64,000 bases of DNA from CBDDKZ01 sp965230415 (GTDB lineage Bacteria; Bacteroidota; Bacteroidia; Cytophagales; JAAEPT01). The translations under genes and the position numbers were made by a program. Within the stretch, counting starts at the first letter, position 1. Each line of letters starts with the position of its first letter. The stretch lies in assembly GCA_965230415.1 (NCBI GenBank), contig CBDDKZ010000005.1, forward strand, positions 372,001-436,000, written 5' to 3'. The notes under the pieces were generated by a model. It was not told where the DNA came from. It saw only the letters and a list, made by a program, of their open reading frames with translations, and did no database searches. Shown here piece by piece: positions 36,650 through 45,600 of the stretch.

Positions 36650-38638
36650 ATGAAATTAAAAGTAAAATATAAGCTTATAATTTTACTTACACTTTTTATA
36701 ATAAAGCTCGATTGTTTAAGGGGACAAACGCTTCCAAGACATACGATAGAATTGGATTATAAAATAAGTGCAGTACAATTTATAAATCAGAATACAATTG
36801 CTTATTGCCAATTGAATGGAGAAGTAGGGTTTTGGAACCCTCAAAACAGAAAAATTGCCCCCAGCTTCAATTACCTGCACACGTCCCCTAAAACCTTCAA
36901 ATGCAGTAGCAGTGGCACACATTTGATTATGAGCAACAGTACGCAACTGTTTGTCAGAGACATTATTCGTCAAAAAAATCTGTACAGCGATAAACAAGGG
37001 CTTGAAATTTCCGCATTATCGCATAATGGCACTTTTATTGTCACCTCTCCTGCCACAGGCAAATTACAAATCAAAGGCTTGGGTCATAGCACTGTCAACA
37101 ACCTATTCAAAGTAAGCACACATGCTATTGTTTCGATTGACATTTCTGCAAACAATCGAAAGATTCTTATTGCAGATGAAAAAGGTAAAGTTTTTAATTA
37201 CGATCTGGACAAAAACAAAGTCATCGCTAGTAATTATCATAACAAGCAAATATTAAACGCAAAATTTGAACCGGACGGCTTGCATTATATTCTACAGACT
37301 AATAAGGAGTTAAGTATTGAATCGTTTGACGATGACGATTATGGGCCAAAATCATTCACATCACAATCAAGAATTAACGCTTGCGTACTAGATCCCAGAG
37401 GTTATTACATTGCGGCGGCAAGCGAAGACGGTAAAATTTACTTACTGGATCAAAGTTCGCTAGAACAAAAGTACGTTGAGGCAGACTTCAATGATGTGCG
37501 TTCCCTAAGTTTCAGGGAAGACGGGAGACTACTAGCGGTGGGAGACCTGAGCAATCGCATTACACTCTTAAAACTACCCGGCCCCACTCAAAACTCACGA
37601 AAAAAGGCTATACCTCCTAAAATCGAGATCACCAGCCCTTCACCCACAGAAGATGGCTTTTACCTTGCCAAAGGGGCAACAGTCACGTTTAAAGGCACTA
37701 TTAAAAGTAATAAGCCCATTTTCATATTGATGATTAACGGAAAGGAAGTCCCCCTTGATGAACACAACAACTTTTCTTCAACAATTGAGCTGAATGAATA
37801 CGAAAACGATATCTATCTAAAGGCCATAGATGCCGACAAAAGTAGTGCAGAGACCTTGGTAAGGGTATTGAAGCCTCACTCAAAACCAGATAGTGTAAAT
37901 GCAAATAAAGGGCGTACCGGAAAGGACTATGCTTTACTAATTGGTACCGATGAATATGACTACTGGGGAGATCTTAAAAACCCCATCTATGATATTACAA
38001 CGATCAAGCAAGAGCTGGAAGAACATTACGGCTTTGAAACTGATATTGTAACGAATGCAACAACCAGTAAAATAAGTACGGCGTTGAGAAATTATAGCAA
38101 ACGGAAGTTTGGTGATCAGGACCAACTTTTCATTTTTATTGCAGGCCACGGTTTATTTGACAACGTATTTCAACAAGGTTACTTAGTGGGAAAAGAATCG
38201 GTATTACGCGATGCTTCACACCGTGCATATATTTCACATTCTGACTTGCGAACGATTATTAACAGCATCAATTGCAAGCACATTTTCCTGGTAATGGATG
38301 TGTGTTTTGGTGGGGCTTTTGAGCGAACAAATCACAGAGGAAGAAGTGACGGACCGGATGAATTATCAAAAGAAGAATACATTCTATTAAAAATGAAGCA
38401 TAAAACCAGACAGTATTTGACCTCAGGGGGTGAAGATTACGTATCAGATGGAAGACCGGGACAACATTCACCCTTTTCGCGCAAATTTATTGAGGCGTTA
38501 AGATCATATGGAGGCACAGACGCTATACTCACTATTTCTGAGATTATGCAATATGTTGAACGTGTTAAGCCAGAACCCTGGTTGGGTGAATTTGGTGAGA
38601 ATGAACCCGGAAGTGAATTCCTGTTTATCCAAAAATGA
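36650..38638 (+). CDS. Secreted beta-propeller / caspase-like (peptidase C14) protein
   Basis: The 662 residues start with a signal peptide (~1-25, ending LRGQT). Residues ~30-310 are WD40-like propeller blades (for example AAASEDGKIYLLDQSS and LLAVGDLSNRITLLKL). An Ig-like beta domain follows (~322-410). The C-terminal ~230 residues are a caspase-like domain: KDYALLIGTDEYDYWGDLKNP, then the dyad His500 in FIFIAGHGLFD and Cys552 in LVMDVCFGGAFE. Both catalytic residues are intact. The signal peptide places it in the periplasm or beyond. The stop overlaps the K+ channel start (ATGA). A near-consensus box TGCTTTTG at 36613-36620 may be the promoter. Confidence 0.87.
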   Translation: MKLKVKYKLIILLTLFIIKLDCLRGQTLPRHTIELDYKISAVQFINQNTIAYCQLNGEVGFWNPQNRKIAPSFNYLHTSPKTFKCSSSGTHLIMSNSTQLFVRDIIRQKNLYSDKQGLEISALSHNGTFIVTSPATGKLQIKGLGHSTVNNLFKVSTHAIVSIDISANNRKILIADEKGKVFNYDLDKNKVIASNYHNKQILNAKFEPDGLHYILQTNKELSIESFDDDDYGPKSFTSQSRINACVLDPRGYYIAAASEDGKIYLLDQSSLEQKYVEADFNDVRSLSFREDGRLLAVGDLSNRITLLKLPGPTQNSRKKAIPPKIEITSPSPTEDGFYLAKGATVTFKGTIKSNKPIFILMINGKEVPLDEHNNFSSTIELNEYENDIYLKAIDADKSSAETLVRVLKPHSKPDSVNANKGRTGKDYALLIGTDEYDYWGDLKNPIYDITTIKQELEEHYGFETDIVTNATTSKISTALRNYSKRKFGDQDQLFIFIAGHGLFDNVFQQGYLVGKESVLRDASHRAYISHSDLRTIINSINCKHIFLVMDVCFGGAFERTNHRGRSDGPDELSKEEYILLKMKHKTRQYLTSGGEDYVSDGRPGQHSPFSRKFIEALRSYGGTDAILTISEIMQYVERVKPEPWLGEFGENEPGSEFLFIQK

Positions 38639-39468
38639 ACACTGATATCGAACATACTGCTCAAGAAACAAGCTGGCGAGACAAATTACGAATTATTATT
38701 TTCGAGGCAGATACTACTGCCGGTAAGGCATTTGATGTGGGCCTCTTAATTGCCATTGTTTTAAGCATTCTTACTATTATGCTTGAAAGCGTTCAGGAGA
38801 TCAAAATTCGTTTTGGAGAATGGCTCAATTTCTTTGAAATATTCTTCACGCTACTCTTCACACTCGAGTACATCGCGCGTATCATCACTATAAAAAGGCC
38901 GACGAGGTACATGACCAGTTTTTTTGGCCTGATTGATCTCATTTCGATTTTACCAACATATATTAACTTCTTCGTAGGGGGCGCGCATATACTAATGATT
39001 GTCAGAAGCTTCAGACTGCTACGTGTCTTCCGTATTTTTAAATTGATGCGATTTCTTGGTGAGGCTTCGCAACTTGCTGGGGCACTAAGAGCAAGCAGAG
39101 CTAAAATCACCGTATTCCTGGGCTTCGTATTTATTCTGGTGGTAGTATTGGGTTCGATAATGTATCTCATTGAAGGGGGTGAAAATGGCTTTTCGAGCAT
39201 TCCCAGAAGCATTTATTGGGCCATAGTCACGCTTACAACTGTAGGTTATGGCGATATTGCTCCGCAAACAGTAATAGGTCAAACCATCGCCTCTTTAATC
39301 ATGATATTAGGTTATGGAATTTTAGCTGTACCTACAGGCATTGTTACTACCGAGCTCGCCATTTCAAGTAAAAAAAATCAGCACACAACACGCACATGTG
39401 CCCATTGCAGTGAAGAAGGACATGACGATGATGCCGATTATTGCAAATATTGTGGCGCAAAATTATGA
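38635..39468 (+). CDS. Voltage-gated-type K+ channel with C-terminal zinc ribbon
   Basis: The 277 residues have the Kv/KvAP plan: helices S1-S3 (~35-115), an S4-like helix with regularly spaced arginines (RSFRLLRVFRIFKLMRF, ~122-138), S5 (~153-175), pore with the K+ selectivity filter TVGYGD at 202-207, and S6 (~215-238). After S6 a short linker leads to a zinc ribbon with two CxxC pairs (Cys255/258, Cys270/273), ending CGAKL. This zinc ribbon is unusual for a prokaryotic channel. The gene overlaps its neighbours at both ends by ATGA, so the three products are translationally coupled. Confidence 0.9.
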   Translation: MNTDIEHTAQETSWRDKLRIIIFEADTTAGKAFDVGLLIAIVLSILTIMLESVQEIKIRFGEWLNFFEIFFTLLFTLEYIARIITIKRPTRYMTSFFGLIDLISILPTYINFFVGGAHILMIVRSFRLLRVFRIFKLMRFLGEASQLAGALRASRAKITVFLGFVFILVVVLGSIMYLIEGGENGFSSIPRSIYWAIVTLTTVGYGDIAPQTVIGQTIASLIMILGYGILAVPTGIVTTELAISSKKNQHTTRTCAHCSEEGHDDDADYCKYCGAKL

Positions 39469-40556
39469 ATTCACCAGAGCAGTCTTTGGATAAATCAGAG
39501 CAAGTTAAAATACCCAGTGAGACCTTTTGTATCCTGCCATGGATTCATTTACATGTAGACACATTGGGACAGGTGAGACCATGTTGTGTCTCTTCCCTAA
39601 AGTATGGAAGTATTAACGAGTACAGTACTGAAGCACTCTTAAATTCAGCTAAAAGTCATCGTTTAAAGAAACAGTTTCTCGACGGCGAAAAACCCAAATC
39701 GTGTTCACAATGTTTTTCAAGAGAGCTAGGAGGGAAAAGATCTATTCGACAAGAAAATAACAGTCAATTCAAGCATTTAATTACGGAAACCTTAACAGCG
39801 AAAAGTAGTAGTAAAATCCATTACCTGGATATTCGTTTTTCGAATCTTTGCAATTTAAAATGTAGGACGTGTTGGCACGGGGCCAGTTCTTCATGGTATG
39901 ATGATGCTTTGGCATTAAAAAGAACCGCCTCCAAGAAAAAAGTCATAGCGAGTATTGAGAATATACCTGACTTCTTGAACCAATTAGCACCTCATTTGGA
40001 TTATCTCGAACAAATCTATTTTGCAGGCGGAGAACCACTCATCACACCGGAACATTACCGTCTCTTGCAATTCCTCATTGACAAAAAGCACACCGACATC
40101 CAGTTAAAATACAACACAAACCTAACGCTCTTACGATTAGAACAACATCACATTATAGATCTTTGGAGCCATTTCCGAAGTGTGCATATCGGTATAAGTA
40201 TTGATCAATTATATGATAGAGCGAGCTATGTACGCAGTGGACTTAAATGGAACACTTTCATAGCTAATTTTCGAAAACTAAAAAAAGAATTACCAGGCGC
40301 GCAGCGTTATATTACACCGACCATATCAACTTTCAACATAAAAGACCTTATTTCAATCTATGAATATTTTTTAGAAGAAGAACTTATTGAGCCTGATGGT
40401 ATTTACCTAAACATTTTGGAAAGACCTTATTTTTACAATATTCAATCGCTAGCCTCCAAAGATAAAGCCACTGTTAACTGCCAAATAACCCATTATTTGA
40501 ATAAAACAGATATCCCTCCAAGCGTACATGAAAGCTTTAAGGAATGCCTGAGCTAA
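39465..40556 (+). CDS. Twitch-domain radical SAM protein, C-terminus cut by an in-frame TAA
   Basis: The 363-residue protein belongs to the twitch-type radical SAM proteins. The cluster motif CNLKCRTC (Cys129, 133, 136) is intact, and the N-terminal part FCILPWIHLHVDTLGQVRPCC with later C80/C83 looks like the family's auxiliary region; FAGGEPLI is the SAM-binding GGEP. I chose ATG 39465, which overlaps the channel stop as ATGA; the upstream ATG 39441 lies inside the zinc-ribbon codons. The frame stops at TAA 40554-40556, yet the next 39 codons in the same frame read as the typical family end. The substrate is unknown; many relatives act on sugars or peptides. Confidence 0.83.
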   Translation: MNSPEQSLDKSEQVKIPSETFCILPWIHLHVDTLGQVRPCCVSSLKYGSINEYSTEALLNSAKSHRLKKQFLDGEKPKSCSQCFSRELGGKRSIRQENNSQFKHLITETLTAKSSSKIHYLDIRFSNLCNLKCRTCWHGASSSWYDDALALKRTASKKKVIASIENIPDFLNQLAPHLDYLEQIYFAGGEPLITPEHYRLLQFLIDKKHTDIQLKYNTNLTLLRLEQHHIIDLWSHFRSVHIGISIDQLYDRASYVRSGLKWNTFIANFRKLKKELPGAQRYITPTISTFNIKDLISIYEYFLEEELIEPDGIYLNILERPYFYNIQSLASKDKATVNCQITHYLNKTDIPPSVHESFKECLS

Positions 40557-40676
40557 ATGAACAATTGTGATCGTTCTTCTGAAAACAAGAACTTCCTAGA
40601 CGAGACCGGCAAATTGGACCAACTAAGAGGTGAAAACTACTTTGACTTATTTCCAAAAGTCACCGAAACTATATAA
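40557..40676 (+). pseudogene. Detached C-terminal tail of the radical SAM gene
   Basis: Directly after TAA 40554-40556, in the same frame, an ATG opens 39 residues ending at TAA 40674-40676. The phrases FLDETGKLDQLRGENYFDLF and PKVTETI match the usual closing helix of twitch radical SAM proteins. The simplest reading is a nonsense mutation or sequencing error; a stop-restart (TAAATG) giving a two-piece protein is possible. Confidence 0.65.
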
Positions 40677-40738
40677 GACATAAATAGTACTATCATTTTT
40701 TCACGAATTGTGTTAACTTAATACTACGAACTATTAAA

Positions 40739-41371
40739 ATGAGAATCATGAACTTTAGACAACATATTATTGGTATAATATTGGTACTATGTGTTACTTT
40801 TTCCAGCCAACTATCTTTTGGCCAATATGGTTCTTGGGCCGTTGGAGCTCGCATTGGTGACCCCATGGCTTTATCTGCCAAAAAGTATGACCGTGCCACC
40901 GGACGCGCAAGACAGCCTGTATCTTCGTGGGAATTGAGCTTGGGATTCCCCTGGTTTTACAGACCTTACGACTTCGAAACTTTTTATTTAAATGCTAAAG
41001 ATTACGAAAATCTTGAAATCGAAAACCCCGGCTATAGCCCCTCATTCGCCTTCGCTGCCAAATTCGATTTCTATGTTCACGCTAATGTTAGTGGCTTTCT
41101 GCAAGCCTATTTTGGAGGAGGCGCCCAATTCAGAGCTATTAATGGTGTCTTATCTTATAGTATTGTTCACAGCAATTCCAATATCGAAGAAGGGCTTGAG
41201 GACCAGGTGACCGATATTGACTTCGGCCCGGAAGGAGTAGTTGGACTGGAGTATTCATTTGAAACGATGCCTCTAAATATCTTTGTGGATATAACCGGCT
41301 TTATTGAACTTGCCGACAGAGTAGCCTTTCACCCACAGTTTGGCTTTGGAGGCCGAATTGTTATTCCATAG
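40739..41371 (+). CDS. Predicted outer-membrane beta-barrel protein
   Basis: The 210 residues begin with a signal peptide (~1-29, ending LSFGQYG). The mature part alternates polar and hydrophobic residues in beta strands with Gly/aromatic turns (SWAVGARIGDPMALS, FAAKFDFYVHANVSGFLQAYFGGGAQF) and ends FGFGGRIVIP, typical of small outer-membrane barrels. No family name can be given. Two Met codons (40739, 40748) could start it. It lies 60 bases after the radical SAM tail on the same strand but probably has its own promoter. Confidence 0.72.
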   Translation: MRIMNFRQHIIGIILVLCVTFSSQLSFGQYGSWAVGARIGDPMALSAKKYDRATGRARQPVSSWELSLGFPWFYRPYDFETFYLNAKDYENLEIENPGYSPSFAFAAKFDFYVHANVSGFLQAYFGGGAQFRAINGVLSYSIVHSNSNIEEGLEDQVTDIDFGPEGVVGLEYSFETMPLNIFVDITGFIELADRVAFHPQFGFGGRIVIP

Positions 41372-41566
41372 CCTCATATCCTTAGAGAAAGACTGTATTA
41401 GTCATTATTGTGGTTAACAAAAGGCCCTTAATAGTACTATTGATAAGTAGCAGTGGAATCGGTTTATATCTTTTTGTGAGGTACTCACGTTAAATAATAT
41501 ATAAACCATTTTTCCAAGACCCCAATACTGCTATGACAAACGTCTAATATATAGTCCCGTAGAACT

Positions 41567-42532
41567 ATGAAAAGAATATTATTCATACTATTAACACTTT
41601 CCTTAACATGTCACTTTGGCATGGCTCAAAAGGCCAAAATAGGCCTACTGCTTTCTGAAACGGAAAACATTCGCTGGAAAAACGACAGCTTGCTCTTCTG
41701 TCTTAAAATTCACTGGTTAGGAGACGAAGTAATGACCGAGGTTGCCAACAACGATGCTGGCATACAGTTTCAACAGGCAAAAAAACTTATCAAGGATGGC
41801 GCTCAGGTATTGGTTGTTATACCTGTAGATGGTAGGCAAGCAAAAAAAATTGTGGACTACGCGCACAAACATCAAGTACAGGTAATTGCCTATGACCGTT
41901 TTATTCTAGACTGCGAATTAGACCATTATATTTCTTTTGACAATGTAAAAGTAGGTGAGCTACAAGCAAAATACGCCCTCCAAAAGGCCGATCACGGCAA
42001 GTACATGCTCATAGGTGGCCCTATGAGTGACCACAATTCAAGTCTCCTTGAAGAGGGCTGGATGCATATATTGGACAACCCGCTAAAAAACAAAGACATA
42101 AAGCTCGTATACAACAAACACTTAAAAAGCTGGAGTGAAAACGAAGCATATCTCGAAGTATTAAAGTTCTTTGGATCTCACAAAACTTCGGAACTTCCCA
42201 ATGTAATAATCGCCAGTAATGATGCCCTTGCGAGGGGTGCCAGAAGAGCTTTAGATGAATTAAACTATAATAAAGAAGTCATTATTACCGGTCAGGATGG
42301 AGAAGAACAAGCATTTAGTAACATAATAGACCATAAGCAAACAATGACGGTGTACAAACCCATTTCAATTATCGCCGAAGAAGCGGCTATTCTTGCAGAC
42401 AAACTTGCCAAACACTCCAACATCAGAACTTATAAGGAAAAGTGCGAAAAATACAAAGACATCCCTTACTACAAAATTGAACCTATAGTGGTAGACGACC
42501 AGAACGTAAGGGATTTTTTTAAGGGGCAATAA
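41567..42532 (+). CDS. Periplasmic sugar-binding-like protein (Peripla_BP_4, XylF/RbsB type)
   Basis: The 321 residues begin with a signal peptide (~1-20, ending HFGMAQ). The type I periplasmic binding fold is clear: KIGLLLSETENIRW, IKDGAQVLVVIPVDG, VIAYDRFILDCELDHYISFDN (the xylose-binding protein phrase), YMLIGGPMSDHNS, and VIIASNDALARGARRAL with TGQDGE. No ABC ATPase, permease or sensor kinase is adjacent, so it may be an orphan binding protein or signalling partner. A bidirectional-type terminator follows. Confidence 0.82.
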   Translation: MKRILFILLTLSLTCHFGMAQKAKIGLLLSETENIRWKNDSLLFCLKIHWLGDEVMTEVANNDAGIQFQQAKKLIKDGAQVLVVIPVDGRQAKKIVDYAHKHQVQVIAYDRFILDCELDHYISFDNVKVGELQAKYALQKADHGKYMLIGGPMSDHNSSLLEEGWMHILDNPLKNKDIKLVYNKHLKSWSENEAYLEVLKFFGSHKTSELPNVIIASNDALARGARRALDELNYNKEVIITGQDGEEQAFSNIIDHKQTMTVYKPISIIAEEAAILADKLAKHSNIRTYKEKCEKYKDIPYYKIEPIVVDDQNVRDFFKGQ

Positions 42533-42601
42533 TTCAATTTAATTCCCCAATTCAATATTCCGGATCTTATGCACGGCTGTATTGAATTCACCTATTTACT
42601 A

Positions 42602-42652
42602 TAAAAAAATACCATGATCCCTTTTAAAAGGAAGCATGGCATTTCTTTTTCT
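42602..42652. terminator. Bidirectional terminator
   Basis: A 17-position stem (42609-42625 with 42626-42642; three mismatches) is flanked by an A-run before and a T-rich run after. It lies between the convergent sugar-binding gene and the giant T9SS gene. Confidence 0.6.
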
Positions 42653-42698
42653 TTTGACCTAATGGATTAAAGCAACTTTAATACACCATTTAACCTCA

Positions 42699-45600
42699 TC
42701 ATAACTTAACAATTTTAAATACTTCCGTAGCCTCTTCGGTATGCACATGGATAGTGTATAAGCCGGGGAGCAAGGTTTTTGAGCTATTTTCAAATTCCAT
42801 ACTATCTTTACATTCACTTATTAACTGACCATTACCAGATCGGATAACAATTGCTTTAATTTCTGCTGGCGCTACAATCTCCATGGAATGGCGGAAAGGA
42901 TTCGGGAAAACTTTGGTCGTACTTTTTGCTACTACTTGTTCATTAGACCACGCTCCGCCAAATTTTGAAGGCGTGGTGTTTGATTTTAATACGGGTTTAA
43001 AAGAAGCTTCATAATGACGCAAAAGTGCTCCGATATACAAAGGTGTATCTACGGACACTGGCTCCTCAAAAACATAAATAACAACATCGTTAATCTTGCA
43101 AATGATACTATCATCGGTGCGTCTCTCGATCCGCAAAGTATCATCTATTTCGTACGCATGTTGCGATTCGATCGGATTTGATGATCCTTCCCAGGCCTGA
43201 GTATCTCCATTGGTCATTGTTAAGAGACAATAACCTGAGGTGTAAGATTGAGGGTAATCATTCTTAGAAAGAATAATCCCAAGCCCAAGCCCATGATTTT
43301 CTGCCGTGACAATCCATTCGACATAACCGGCACCATCAAGAATTTGTTCTGCAACCACATAGTCTATCACATAACTATCGTTCCCAATTTTTTCCAGGCT
43401 GCAATCATTATTCAAGACAATAGGGTCCTCCACAACGATAGGGTCATCAAGCCCCATCCAGGTCATTACATTCATATCTCCCGTAGTAATTTCACAATTT
43501 GCTGAATAGGGAGTAGTAATACCATTGATAACAGAAGCACTTCTTATAGTATAAGCAGTATTTGAAGTGATGTATTCGGGCGTATCATCCAAGTAATACT
43601 TATTGATATACGCGTTAATTTCAGTAATACCTATATAGTTATCATTACTTAAAATTGTATAAGGAGTATTGCTTCCTTCTTCTTCAATTTCAAAAACATA
43701 ATTACTTATACCTGGAATGTGCCTGGTACTTAATTCACCACATCTAAGCAGGTCTGAGAATGGACAATTTTCAATTTCACTAAGAAAAGTTGTCTCTACC
43801 AAAACAGGTTTAAACGAAGCTTCATAAGTATGTATTAAAGCACCAATGTAAAGTGGCTGGTTTAAAGGCACGAACTCCTGAAAATCATGTATAATTGTTC
43901 CATTTTGCTTACAAACAATTTGGCAATTTGGCAGGCGTTCAATACGCATCGTATCACCAATGGCATAAGTACTTATACCATTCGGAATATTGCTTGAACC
44001 CTCCCAGGCTTGTGTTTTACCAAAACTCATCATTAAGAACGTAAAACCAGACTGGTAATTTTGAGGGTCGCCATCTTTAGCTAACACAATGGCATGTGCC
44101 GTTTCGAAGTTATTGTCAGTAATCACCCATTCAACATAAGCGGTACCATTCAACATTCGGTCGGATAAAGCAAGATTCCAGGTCAAAGCTTCGTCCGTAC
44201 TTTTTTTAAGACTACAATCACTCTCCACAGTCAATGATGTATCCAGGTATTTCCAGGTAATCGCTTCTGCAAGGTCAATAGTTATGTTGCAAACCTGATA
44301 ATAGGGACAAACAATGTCGTTCACTATCCCGGCAACCTGTAAATCATAAGATTGACCAGAACGTAAATGTAAAAAGTGTCCTCCATACTGTTGATGTAAG
44401 GATTCATTGGCTTCAGCGATCGAAATATATTGATCATCACTCACTACCTCATAAACCACTTCATTATTTATATCTTCAAAACGAAATTGATAAGCACTGG
44501 CACCTGGTATGGTGTCTGCGCTCAATTCCGTACAACTACTAATAGCCGATGATGGACAATTCTCAATAGCTGTGAGGTATGTTGTTTCCATTATAACCGG
44601 TTTAAATACGGCTTCATGAGACCTCATGACAGCGGCAGGAATTAATGGCATAGTTAAAGGCACTGCCTCCGTAAACTCATGTACGGTATCTGAGTTTAGT
44701 TTACAAATAATAGTACCGTCTGCCAGCCTTTCAATACGCATGGTATCTCCTAATGAATAATAAGACATGCTTGTTCCCTGATTAGTAGCACCTTCCCAGG
44801 CTTGCGTCTGGCCCGACGACCCTGAGACCATCATTAAAAAGCAAAACCCTGAAGCGTAGCTCTGCGGATCTCCATCGACCTCTTTGGACAACACTATACC
44901 ATGTCTGGTAACATTATTTTCCGGAGTGATTACCCATTCGATGTATCCGGCACCATAAAGCTTCTGCTCTGAAATTGCATAATGGATAATTAAATCATCC
45001 GCAATTTGTTCCAGTGAACAATCATCATTTACAATAAGATTTGTATCGACATAATCCCTCCATGTAATGGTATTGGCGCTGTCAATTAAAATTGTACAGG
45101 CATCAGCATATTGAAATGTCTCAGAACCTATCACTGAACTCACTTGTACTGAGTACTCCCTTCCGGACCGCAGATGTATGTGATGTCCACCGTACTTATC
45201 ATTAAGAAGTTCATTGGCATCAGCTATTGAAAGGTAGCGATCGTCACTGATAAGCTCATAAACCAATTGATTTTCTACGTTCTCGAAGCGAAACTGGTAG
45301 GCACTAGCTCCATATACATGTGACGCCACAAGCTCATAGCAGGGACCTACGGGTTCCGAGGGACAGTTTTCTATAGACGTCAACACTTGTCCGACCTGGG
45401 TTTGAATAATTGGTTTAAACAATGCACTCAATGTATAAATTTGTGCACCGGGAATTAATTCAACGCTTGCATCACTTAGCGGGGCAGTATGGAGCGTATC
45501 GTCATTTTGTATATAAAACAATTGATCTCCCTGCTTAGCCATGCGCACGGTATCATCGAGCGCATATGTACCTAATACTCCGATGCTATCAGCATCAACC

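Noticed and set aside
40554..40556. Recoded stop (selenocysteine or pyrrolysine) in the radical SAM gene
   Set aside because: The codon is TAA; known recoding to Sec uses TGA and Pyl uses TAG, and no matching downstream structure is visible.
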